A stretch of DNA of 64,000 bases. Source: Shimia sp. Alg240-R146. Its GTDB lineage: Bacteria > Pseudomonadota > Alphaproteobacteria > Rhodobacterales > Rhodobacteraceae. The notes beneath the pieces were generated by a model. It was not told the origin of the DNA and did not search any database. It saw only the letters and a program-made list of their open reading frames with translations. The DNA is taken from positions 744,001-808,000 of the forward strand of contig NZ_CAMZOK010000003.1 in assembly GCF_947331465.1 (NCBI RefSeq), given 5' to 3'. Shown here piece after piece: positions 17,459 to 26,375 of the stretch; positions within the stretch are counted from its first letter, which is position 1; the number at the start of each line of letters is the position of its first letter. The position numbers and the translations under genes are program-made.

Positions 17459-18822
17459 GCCGATTGGCGGGACTGTCTTCCGGCTCGTCGTTGGCCGCAC
17501 GCGCGTTTCGCTCCGGCGGTTTGACGATCATCGGCTATGGTGGCTCGCAGGCACTGCGGTTGGCATCCAACCTGATCCTGACGCGGCTGCTGTTCCCCGA
17601 AGCCTTTGGCGTGATGAGCCTTGTCTGGGTGTTTTTGCAAGGGTTGTCCAACCTGAGCGACATGGGCGTGACGCAATCGATCCTGCAATCCAAACGCGGC
17701 GAGGATCGCGCGTTTTTGGACACGGCCTGGACCATTCAGGTCATTCGCGGGCTTCTGTTGTTGGTGGTAACTTGGGCCTTGGCGGCGCCTGCAGCGGCGT
17801 TTTACGACGCGCCTGAGTTGGCCGATATCCTGCCTGTGGTCGGCGTGACGTTGTTGATCATGGGGCTGTTTCCAACCAAACGCGACAGCGCAAATCGCAA
17901 CCTTGTGTTGGGCCGGATCACGGCGATCGACCTGAGCGCGCAGGTGCTTGGTTTGGTGGTTGGCGTGGCAGTTGCATGGATCACGGGGTCGGTTTGGGCG
18001 CTGGTGGCCAATGCGGTGACCACTGTCTTTATGCAATTGATTTTCTACCAGATTTTTCTACCGGGCGCATTGAACAAGCCGCGTTGGGAACGCCCCGCCG
18101 CGCGGGAGTTAATCGGATTTGGCAAGTGGATATTCGTCTCCACGGCGGCCGGTTTTTTGTTGTCTCAGGGCGACAAAATCGTTCTGGGCAAATACCTCAG
18201 CCTTGGGGCGTTGGGGGTCTACAACATCGGCTTTTTCCTCGCCTCTTTTCCGCTTTTGCTTGGCGGAATGGTGACGCGCCGGATCATGATCCCGATTTAC
18301 CGCGAAAAGCCGCCGCAAGAGAGCGCCGCGAACCGCGCCAACCTGCACAGGCTGCGCATGATGCTCAGCGCGGGGCTGTTTGGATTGCTGACCGGATTTG
18401 CAGTTCTTGGCGTCTGGCTGGTCGGTGTGCTTTATGATCCGCGCTATGCGTTGGCGGGCGGTGTTGTCGTGCTTTTGGCAGTGATGCAGATCCCACAGAT
18501 CATTGCGTTGACCTATGACCACGCCGCTTTGGCGGCTGGCGACAGCCGAGGCTTTTTTGTGCTGGCGTCAACGCGGGCCGCGCTGATGATTGCAGGGCTG
18601 ATCCTTGGAGCCAGCGCCCATGGGCTGATCGGGGCATTGGTGGGCCAGGGTGTGGCGATGGTGCTGGCATATCCGGCAGTGATCTGGCTGGCGCGTCGGC
18701 ACAACGCGTGGGATATGCGCCACGATGTGGTTTTCTGGTTCTCGGGACTCCTTTTGGCAGGAATATCGCTTTGGTTGAATCAAACAGCAGTTGCCGGTCT
18801 GTCCGCCCTCAATTTGCCCTAG
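17455..18822 (+). CDS. Polysaccharide / lipid-linked oligosaccharide flippase (Wzx-like, MOP superfamily)
   Basis: A 455-residue integral membrane protein with about 12 hydrophobic spans. The N-terminal signature of polysaccharide biosynthesis flippases is present (LRLASNLILTRLLFPEAFG). Such proteins move undecaprenyl-linked glycan units from the inner to the outer face of the cytoplasmic membrane. The ATG at 17455 overlaps the preceding GT2 stop by four bases; an earlier in-frame start inside that gene is not needed. It is followed after a 114-base gap by the PKS gene. The flipped substrate may be the repeat unit assembled by the surrounding glycosyltransferases or a product involving the PKS/NRPS pair. 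Confidence 0.88.
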   Translation: MSRLAGLSSGSSLAARAFRSGGLTIIGYGGSQALRLASNLILTRLLFPEAFGVMSLVWVFLQGLSNLSDMGVTQSILQSKRGEDRAFLDTAWTIQVIRGLLLLVVTWALAAPAAAFYDAPELADILPVVGVTLLIMGLFPTKRDSANRNLVLGRITAIDLSAQVLGLVVGVAVAWITGSVWALVANAVTTVFMQLIFYQIFLPGALNKPRWERPAARELIGFGKWIFVSTAAGFLLSQGDKIVLGKYLSLGALGVYNIGFFLASFPLLLGGMVTRRIMIPIYREKPPQESAANRANLHRLRMMLSAGLFGLLTGFAVLGVWLVGVLYDPRYALAGGVVVLLAVMQIPQIIALTYDHAALAAGDSRGFFVLASTRAALMIAGLILGASAHGLIGALVGQGVAMVLAYPAVIWLARRHNAWDMRHDVVFWFSGLLLAGISLWLNQTAVAGLSALNLP

Positions 18823-18936
18823 TTTCACCTTTCTGAGGCACCCTTGGCGCAATAACTTTGGTATCAATCAATGAGTCTCGGTGCGTGATGGGCGTAACTT
18901 GAGGCCAAAATGGCATAGTTAGACGCAGGTTTTATT

Positions 18937-21900
18937 GTGAGCGACCACTCGGACTCGCCGGTAAGCGAGACGGATATTGCGATTGTGGGCATGGCGGCCC
19001 ACCTGCCCGGCGCGACCGGCATTGAGCAGTATTGGCAAAACCTGCGCGACGGAATCCGCTCGATTTCTCACCTTTCTGAAGAGGACTTGCTGGCCAATGG
19101 CGAAAGCCGTGCGCGGCTGAAGCACCGCAATTATGTGCCTGCTGCTGCCATGCTGGATGGCTTTGCCGAGTTTGACGCCGATTTCTTTGGTCTGTCGCCG
19201 AAAGAAGCCGCGATCATGGACCCGCAACATCGTCAATTCCTTGAGGTGAGCTGGGAGGCGTTGGAGAACGCCGGCCACATGCCCGAGAACTTTGGCGGGC
19301 CGATTGGGGTTTTTGCCGGCTGCGGCATGGGCAGTTATTTCTATTTCAACATCTGTTCCAACCGCGATCTGGTGGACAGCACCGGCATGTTCCTGCTGCG
19401 CCACACCGGCAACGACAAAGATTTCCTTGCTTCACGGCTGAGCCATTTCCTTGACCTGAAGGGGCCATCTCTGGGTCTGCAAACCGCGTGTTCCACATCG
19501 CTGGTTGCGGTGCATTACGCGGCGCAGTCGATCCTGAACGGTGAATGCGACATGGCCTTGGCGGGCGGCGTGACCATCGAGTTGCCGCACGGGCGGGGCT
19601 ATGTGTTTGAGGACGGCGAGATCCTGTCGCCTGACGGCGAATGCCACGCGTTTGACCATCGCGCACAAGGAACGGTGTTTGGCTCGGGCGCGGGTGTGGT
19701 TGTGTTGCGCCGACTTGAAGACGCAATTGCCGATGGAGACCACATCTGGGCCGTCATCAAAGGCTCGGCAGTGAACAACGACGGCAGCGACAAAGCCGGA
19801 TATCTGGCGCCGTCTGTGGGCGGACAAGCCTCGGCTGTGGCCGACGCAATGGCGATTGCCGATGTCCCCGCAGACACGGTGGATTACGTGGAATGCCACG
19901 GCACCGGCACCTATCTGGGCGACCCGATCGAGGTGACGGCCCTGACCGAAGCTTTCCGTGAAACCACCGACGCCACTGGGTTCTGCCGGATCGGATCGGT
20001 GAAAACCAACATCGGCCATCTGGACACAGCGGCGGGTGCGGCGAGCCTGATCAAGACCTCGCTGGCGCTGCATCACAAACAGATGCCACCGTCGCTGGGA
20101 TTTGAGAAACCCAATCCGGCCATCGATTTTGACACCAGTCCGTTTGCTGTGAACGCCGCGCTGACCGATTGGGCTCCGCGCAACGGCATCCGCCGGGCCG
20201 GAGTGAACAGCCTTGGGGTCGGCGGCACCAACGCGCATGTGATCGTGGATGAGGCACCCGTGCGGGTGCCTAGTGCCGACAGCGACTGGCCGTTTCAGTT
20301 GATCGCTGTTTCCGGCCGCTCCACCAAAGCGCTGGACGCCAACGCCGCCAATCTTGCCGCACATCTGAGGACCAATCCGGAGCAGCCTTTGGCCGATGTG
20401 GCACACACATTGCTAAATGGCCGGCGAAAGTTCGAAAAACGGCGGGTGTTGGTGGCAGAGAGCCATGAACAGGTGGCGGATTTGTTGGAATCCGGCAATC
20501 ATCTGCACGTTTTTACTCATTCTGCCGAGGCGGACGCGCCAGAAGTTGTCTTCATGTTCCCCGGTGGCGGCGCGCAATATGTCGGCATGGGACGTGATCT
20601 GTATGAGACCGAGCCCGCCTTTGCACAGTGGATGGACCATGGCTTTGACGTGCTCGCCGGCAAGGGTGGCGAGGCGCTGCGCGCGCTTTGGCTGACCGAA
20701 GGAGCGACGGTCCAAGACGCCGAAGAGGCGTTGAAAAAGCCGAGCCTGCAACTGCCGCTGATCATGATGGTGGAATATGCGCTGGCGCAGCTGTGGATCA
20801 GCTGGGGAGTGAAACCCGCCGCGCTGGTTGGCCATTCCATGGGCGAAAACACCGCCGCCTGTCTGGCGGGCGTGATGTCGTTTGAGGACTGCCTTGGGCT
20901 GGTGCAGCTGCGCGGCCAACTGTTTGATACCGTGCCTGCAGGCGGCATGTTGTCGGTGCCTTTGCCGCTGGGCGAAGTCAGCGCGCGTCTTGGCGAAAAT
21001 TTGGATATTGCGTCAGTGAATGCGCCGGCGTTGACCGTAGTATCCGGCCCAGATGCCGCGCTTGATGCGCTGGCGGCGGAACTGGCTTCTGAGGAAATCG
21101 ACACCCAGCGTGTGCCCATCAACATCGCCGCGCATTCGAGTATGCTGGAACCCATTCTGGAGCGGTTCGGCGATTACCTGCACGGGATCGATTTGCAGGC
21201 GCCCGTGCTGCCGATCATTTCCAACCGCACCGGCGCGGCCTTGCTTGCGAGCGAAGCAACCGATCCCGACTATTGGGTCGCGCACCTGCGCAACACAGTG
21301 CTGTTTGCCGACGATATCACCACGCTGAGCCAGACTCAGAACCGCGTCTACCTTGAAGTCGGCCCCGGTAAGGCGCTGGCCTCTCTGGTCAAAATGCATG
21401 GTCAGGTGAAAGCGGACAAGGTGGTGTCCTCGCTGCGCCATCCCGAAGACAAAATCGCGGACGACGCCTATTTCCTGACGGTTCTGGGACGGCTATGGGC
21501 CTGCGGCGTTGCTGTGGATTTTGACCAATATTGGGGCGGCGTGCCGCGCCAGCGTGTGGTCCTGCCCAGCTATGCCTTTCAGCGCAGCCGCTATTTCATC
21601 GAGCCCGGAAAAGATCAGATCGACGCGCCGGATGATCTGTTGATGCGCCTTGATGACACTGCCGACTGGGCCTTTGCACCGGTTTGGAGACCGCGACTGG
21701 CGGAATGTGAAATCGATGTGGCCACTGAGCTTGCGGACGCGCCCAAACACCATTGGTTGATCTTCACAGATGCTGGCGGAACCGGCGCCGCCGTGGCAAG
21801 TCAACTGCGCAATGCGGGCCATGATGTGGTGACCGTGCGCACGGGTGATGCCTTTGCCGCTGACGGGCCGGATGGCTATGTGCTTGCGCCCGAGAGGGGC

Positions 21901-24900
21901 CGCGAAGGCTACGATGCGTTGATTGCCGATCTAATGGCGCGCGGCCGCGTGCCGGATCGCGTGGTGCACATGTGGCTGCTGACGGAAACCGAAAACCATC
22001 GACCCGGTTCCAGCTTTTTCCACCGCAATCAGGAGCAGGGGTTCATGAGCCTATTGTTCCTTGCGCAAGCGATCACAGACGAGAACCTGCCACGGCCATT
22101 GCATGTCACTGCGATCAGTTCCGGCGCGCTGCAAGTGCGCGGCGAGGCCCTGCCCTATCCTGAGAAATCCACAGCTCTTGGCGCTGTGCAAGTGATCCCG
22201 CGTGAGCTGCCGGGTGTGACTGCGGCGTTGATTGACGTGCAACCGCCGGCACGCAAAGGCCACCTGACGCTGGCGATGCGCCTGATTGAGGACCTGATGG
22301 CCGAACCGCGCAGCCTGATTGCGGCTTGGCGCGGGGACAAACGATTTGAGCGGAGCTATCGCAAGACAGAACTTGGCGCAGAAGATATGCCGGTTTGGAG
22401 AGACGGTGGCACCTATCTGATCACTGGCGGATTTGGCGGAATTGGCCTGACCGTGGCGGAACGCGCCATTCGCGAGGCCCGCGCCAATGTGGTGCTGATC
22501 TCTCGCGATGGGCTGCCGGAGCGGGCAAAATGGGCCGCGTATTTGCGCGGCCATGCCCCGCAGGATCGCATTGCCCGCCGCATTCGCGCCGTCGAACGAC
22601 TCGAAAGCCTTGGTGGCGAGGTACTTTGTCTGGCGGCCGACGTGTGCAACATCGACGAAATGGGCGATGCTGTCGCCACCGCGCGCGCGGCCTTTGGCCC
22701 CATTAACGGTGTGATCCACGCCGCGGGCGTGATCGACGACGCCCCGCTTTTGGCCAAAACATCTGCGCAGATTGACGACGTGCTGGCGCCGAAATTGCAC
22801 GGCACACAGGTGTTGGAACAACTCTTCCCCGATGGCGATCTTGACTGGTTGGTGTTGTTCAGCTCGTCCTCTACCGCCACCGCGCCCGTGGGGCAGATCG
22901 ATTATGTTGCCGCCAACGCTTACCTGAACGCTTATGCGCAATCCCGCCGTGGCGACGCGACCCGCGTACGGGCGATCAACTGGGGCATTTGGGCCGAGAT
23001 CGGCATGGCGGCCGAAGCTGTCGCAGCGCGACAGGGCAACGTTGCCCCGAAGCCATTGGAACCCATCAGCGCGCCGTTGTTGGACACTGCGGGATTTGAC
23101 GCCGCAGGACATCGCATCTTTGAAGCGCGCTATGACACGTCGCGCTGGGTGTTGGATGAGCACCGCACCAAAGAGGGCGCGGCGATCCTGCCCGGTACCG
23201 GATACATCGAACTCGCGGCTGAGGCGCTGCGTGAACATGGCGAGGACGGCGGATTTGCCCTGCGTGACTTGCTGTTCCTGCGTCCCTTGCGTGTGGACGA
23301 AGGCGAGACCCTCATCATGCGTGTGCGTTTGGAACGCTCGGACGAGGGGTATCGGTTTGAGGTGCAAAGCGCTTGCCTTTTTGAAGGCCGCGAGGCGTGG
23401 CAAACCCACGCTGAGGCTCGATTGATCCCCAGCGCCGGGAAACCGCCTGTTCTAGATATTGCCAGCGCTAAGGCCCGCGTAGGTGACGGAACCAAAGCGG
23501 CAGGGTCCTCTGCGCTGTCGGCCCCGCAAGAAGCGCATTTGACGTTCGGCCCGCGTTGGAAGGTCCTGCGTGAGATGGCCCTCCGCGATGGCGAAGGCTT
23601 GGCATCGCTGGCGCTTGATCCGCAGTTTGCCAACGATGGCTGCCTCCTGCCTCCCGGCTTGCTGGATATAGCGACCGGATGGGCGATGGATCTGATCCTC
23701 GGCTATGGGCAAGCACATCTCTGGGTGCCGGTCAGCTATGACGCGCTGACGATGTATGCGCCGTTGCCGTCCGAAATCGTAAGCCACGTCCGCCTTGCCT
23801 CCGGCACCAGCGCCGAAGGTGTGGTCCGTTTTGATGTGACACTCGCCGCACCGGACGGCGCGGTCTGTGTCGAGGTTCAAGGTCTGTCGATCCGCCGGGT
23901 CGAGGCCGCTGGCTTGGTCGCGCAACCGCCGCTGAGCGCGGCCGAAATCTCTTTTGATACCCAGGGTCAGACGATGCATCCTCTCTCAGCTGCAGAGGAA
24001 CGTCTGATCCACAACCTGAGTCAGGGCATCCCGCCTGCGCAAGGCGCTGCGATGTTTGAGGCCGCCTTGCGCGCGCCCCTGACTCAGGTCGTTATTTCTT
24101 CGCTCGATCTGCCCTCGCTTATTGCGCAGGCAGAGGCGGGCGTGTCCGACACTGCGGGCGACGGTCAGGCGTTTGAACGTCCCGAGCTGGACACAGATTT
24201 TGTCGCGCCGTCAAATGACATCGAACGCACCTTGGCCGGTTTCTGGCAGGACTTGCTGGGCGTCGACAAAGTCGGCACGCGTGACAGTTTCTTTGACCTT
24301 GGCGGGCACAGCCTGATTGCAGTGCGTCTGTTTGCGATGGTCAAAAAGGCCTATCGCATTGAGTTCCCGATCTCGGTCTTGTTCGAAGCGCCTACGATCG
24401 AAACCTGTGCAGCGATGATTGCGGATCGCGTCGGTGGCGACACGCCGTCTGACGTCAGTCAGACCCGTGCGAGCGAAGGCTCATCTGAGCCTGAGACCGC
24501 GCCGCGCGCCGCCAGCCGTTTCACCCATCTAGTGCCCATGCACAGCGGAGAAGGCGGGCCGCGACGCCCGTTCTTCCTTGTGGCGGGCATGTTCGGCAAC
24601 GTGTTGAACTTGCGCCATCTCGCGCATCTAATTGGGGCTGACCGGCCGTTTTATGGCCTTCAGGCGCGTGGTCTTTTGGGCGACGCCGCACCGCATGATG
24701 ACCTGCAAGAAGCCGCGCGTGACTACATCGCCGAGATGCGGCAAGTGCAGCCGAGCGGGCCGTATCTGCTTGGAGGGTTTTCCGGCGGCGGCATCACCGC
24801 TTACGAAATCCGACGCCAGCTTGAGGCTGACGGAGAAGAGGTCGCGCTTGTCGCACTGCTTGACACACCGCTGCCGCGGCGCCGTGCGCTTTCGCGGGCT

Positions 24901-25374
24901 GACCGGATGAAAATCCAGATGCAGGAACTCAAGGCCAAAGGCCTCGCCTATCCGCTGATCTGGGCCAAAAACCGTATCGCTTGGGAGCTCTCCAAGCGTC
25001 GTGCGCCGGAAGAAACCGCACAGGACGCGCAAGGCCAACAGTTCCACGATGCCGAAATCGAGGCGGCGTTTTTGCGTGCCGTTGCCACCTATGATGTCAC
25101 GCCGTGGACCGGCAACCTCGTGCTGTTCCGTCCGCCTCTTTCGGGTAAGTGGGATATGGGTGAGGGTCGTTTGGTCGACGCGGACCGCGCTTATGTGTTC
25201 TCCGACAACGACTGGGGCCAATACGTGCCGCACGTCCAGGTCTTTGAGGTGCCGGGAGATCACGATAGTATGGTTCTGGAACCCAATGTGCGTGTGCTGG
25301 CAGCCCGCATGAAAAAGGTGATCGCCGAAGCCGAGGCCACCTTTAACAGCCAGCATAGGGAGGCCGCCGAATGA
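18937..25374 (+). CDS. Type I polyketide synthase, KS-AT-KR-DH-ACP-TE
   Basis: A single-module PKS of 2145 residues. The ketosynthase spans about 10-430 with Cys185, His321 and His361. The acyltransferase (about 535-840) has GHSMG with Ser634 and IAAH ending at His733, closer to malonyl- than methylmalonyl-type. The ketoreductase has its NADPH motif (GGFGGIG) near 1160, IDD as a B-type marker, Tyr1323 and Asn1327. A dehydratase-like region follows with His1409 in an HxxxxGxxxxPGT motif and Asp1577. The carrier Ser1792 sits in LGGHS, and a thioesterase has Ser1949 in GFSGG. No enoylreductase or methyltransferase is seen. The start is GTG at 18937. The stop overlaps the next GT2 by four bases. 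The KR-before-DH order is not the usual one for cis-AT modules. It probably works with the downstream NRPS; the thioesterase implies it is the releasing module. Confidence 0.93.
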   Translation: MSDHSDSPVSETDIAIVGMAAHLPGATGIEQYWQNLRDGIRSISHLSEEDLLANGESRARLKHRNYVPAAAMLDGFAEFDADFFGLSPKEAAIMDPQHRQFLEVSWEALENAGHMPENFGGPIGVFAGCGMGSYFYFNICSNRDLVDSTGMFLLRHTGNDKDFLASRLSHFLDLKGPSLGLQTACSTSLVAVHYAAQSILNGECDMALAGGVTIELPHGRGYVFEDGEILSPDGECHAFDHRAQGTVFGSGAGVVVLRRLEDAIADGDHIWAVIKGSAVNNDGSDKAGYLAPSVGGQASAVADAMAIADVPADTVDYVECHGTGTYLGDPIEVTALTEAFRETTDATGFCRIGSVKTNIGHLDTAAGAASLIKTSLALHHKQMPPSLGFEKPNPAIDFDTSPFAVNAALTDWAPRNGIRRAGVNSLGVGGTNAHVIVDEAPVRVPSADSDWPFQLIAVSGRSTKALDANAANLAAHLRTNPEQPLADVAHTLLNGRRKFEKRRVLVAESHEQVADLLESGNHLHVFTHSAEADAPEVVFMFPGGGAQYVGMGRDLYETEPAFAQWMDHGFDVLAGKGGEALRALWLTEGATVQDAEEALKKPSLQLPLIMMVEYALAQLWISWGVKPAALVGHSMGENTAACLAGVMSFEDCLGLVQLRGQLFDTVPAGGMLSVPLPLGEVSARLGENLDIASVNAPALTVVSGPDAALDALAAELASEEIDTQRVPINIAAHSSMLEPILERFGDYLHGIDLQAPVLPIISNRTGAALLASEATDPDYWVAHLRNTVLFADDITTLSQTQNRVYLEVGPGKALASLVKMHGQVKADKVVSSLRHPEDKIADDAYFLTVLGRLWACGVAVDFDQYWGGVPRQRVVLPSYAFQRSRYFIEPGKDQIDAPDDLLMRLDDTADWAFAPVWRPRLAECEIDVATELADAPKHHWLIFTDAGGTGAAVASQLRNAGHDVVTVRTGDAFAADGPDGYVLAPERGREGYDALIADLMARGRVPDRVVHMWLLTETENHRPGSSFFHRNQEQGFMSLLFLAQAITDENLPRPLHVTAISSGALQVRGEALPYPEKSTALGAVQVIPRELPGVTAALIDVQPPARKGHLTLAMRLIEDLMAEPRSLIAAWRGDKRFERSYRKTELGAEDMPVWRDGGTYLITGGFGGIGLTVAERAIREARANVVLISRDGLPERAKWAAYLRGHAPQDRIARRIRAVERLESLGGEVLCLAADVCNIDEMGDAVATARAAFGPINGVIHAAGVIDDAPLLAKTSAQIDDVLAPKLHGTQVLEQLFPDGDLDWLVLFSSSSTATAPVGQIDYVAANAYLNAYAQSRRGDATRVRAINWGIWAEIGMAAEAVAARQGNVAPKPLEPISAPLLDTAGFDAAGHRIFEARYDTSRWVLDEHRTKEGAAILPGTGYIELAAEALREHGEDGGFALRDLLFLRPLRVDEGETLIMRVRLERSDEGYRFEVQSACLFEGREAWQTHAEARLIPSAGKPPVLDIASAKARVGDGTKAAGSSALSAPQEAHLTFGPRWKVLREMALRDGEGLASLALDPQFANDGCLLPPGLLDIATGWAMDLILGYGQAHLWVPVSYDALTMYAPLPSEIVSHVRLASGTSAEGVVRFDVTLAAPDGAVCVEVQGLSIRRVEAAGLVAQPPLSAAEISFDTQGQTMHPLSAAEERLIHNLSQGIPPAQGAAMFEAALRAPLTQVVISSLDLPSLIAQAEAGVSDTAGDGQAFERPELDTDFVAPSNDIERTLAGFWQDLLGVDKVGTRDSFFDLGGHSLIAVRLFAMVKKAYRIEFPISVLFEAPTIETCAAMIADRVGGDTPSDVSQTRASEGSSEPETAPRAASRFTHLVPMHSGEGGPRRPFFLVAGMFGNVLNLRHLAHLIGADRPFYGLQARGLLGDAAPHDDLQEAARDYIAEMRQVQPSGPYLLGGFSGGGITAYEIRRQLEADGEEVALVALLDTPLPRRRALSRADRMKIQMQELKAKGLAYPLIWAKNRIAWELSKRRAPEETAQDAQGQQFHDAEIEAAFLRAVATYDVTPWTGNLVLFRPPLSGKWDMGEGRLVDADRAYVFSDNDWGQYVPHVQVFEVPGDHDSMVLEPNVRVLAARMKKVIAEAEATFNSQHREAAE

Positions 25375-26375
25375 GTGACGCCCCCCGCCTTTTGACCGTG
25401 ATCCTGAATTGGCGCACGCCGGAGATGACTCTGCGTGCTGCCCAGGCAGCTGCGCGCGAAATGCATGGCATCGACGGGCGCATCGTGATTGTCGACAACG
25501 ACAGTGGGGACGGCAGTTTTGAGATGATCCGTGATGGTCTCGCGCACGCCACTTGGGCCGAGAACCGCGTTGAGGTTGTGCAATCGGGCCATAATGGCGG
25601 CTTTGGCGCGGGCAACAATTTTGGCATCCGGCACGGCGCCGCCAAGGGCTTTGACTACGTCTATATTCTCAACTCTGATGCGTTTCCCGATGCGGGCAGC
25701 ATTCAACTGCTGCTGGCACATCTGACGCTCAATCCTGACGTTGGCATTGCTGGCAGCTATATCCATGGCGAAGACGGCGCACCGCATGTCACCGCGTTCC
25801 GCTTTCCCACGGTCTGGAGCGAGCTTGAGGGTGCCGCGCGACTTGGCGTGATTTCGCGGATGCTAAAAAACCATATCGTGCCGTTGCCGATCCCACCTGA
25901 GACCATGCGCGTGGATTGGCTTGCGGGTGCATCGATGATGCTGCGCCGCGAGGTTCTTGAAGACATTGGCCTCTTTGATGAGAGCTTTTTCCTCTATTTT
26001 GAAGAAACCGATTTGTGCCTGCGGGCCGCACGGGCCGGATGGCCCACCGAATATGTGCGCGCCAGCGAAGTGACGCATATCGGATCCGTGTCCACCTGTA
26101 TGAAAACATGGCAACGCATGCCGTCTTACTGGTTTGACAGCCGCCTGTATTATTTCCGCAAAAACCATGACAGCGCCTTTGCACCCACGCTGGCGCATGT
26201 CACCGGCACGCTGATCTGGAAACTACGCCGCATCATTGGGCGCAAACCGCGGCGAGATCCCAATTGGTTCCTTTGGGACCTGATCCGCCATTATCTTCGC
26301 AACATTTCCAACCGGGCCCCGCGCGATCGGTCCGCAACACCCACGCTAAACCCGCGCAAGGAGGCCAACACATGA
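25371..26375 (+). CDS. Glycosyltransferase family 2 (rhamnosyltransferase-like)
   Basis: A 334-residue GT2 enzyme with LLTVILNWRTPEMTLRA at the start, VDNDSGDGS, a YILNSDAFPD segment carrying the metal site, and DWLAGASMMLRREVLEDIGL followed by FDESFFLYFEETDLCLR. These motifs are typical of rhamnosyl-type WbbL relatives. It is sandwiched between PKS and NRPS genes with ATGA overlaps on both sides, so it is made in step with them. That arrangement suggests that it glycosylates the polyketide-peptide product or links it to a sugar, although a purely glycan role is possible. No membrane span is clear. Confidence 0.88.
   Translation: MSDAPRLLTVILNWRTPEMTLRAAQAAAREMHGIDGRIVIVDNDSGDGSFEMIRDGLAHATWAENRVEVVQSGHNGGFGAGNNFGIRHGAAKGFDYVYILNSDAFPDAGSIQLLLAHLTLNPDVGIAGSYIHGEDGAPHVTAFRFPTVWSELEGAARLGVISRMLKNHIVPLPIPPETMRVDWLAGASMMLRREVLEDIGLFDESFFLYFEETDLCLRAARAGWPTEYVRASEVTHIGSVSTCMKTWQRMPSYWFDSRLYYFRKNHDSAFAPTLAHVTGTLIWKLRRIIGRKPRRDPNWFLWDLIRHYLRNISNRAPRDRSATPTLNPRKEANT

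Noticed and set aside
22051-23409. A 452-residue minus-strand frame inside the PKS
   Set aside because: Antisense to the ketoreductase and dehydratase regions; no recognisable motifs.
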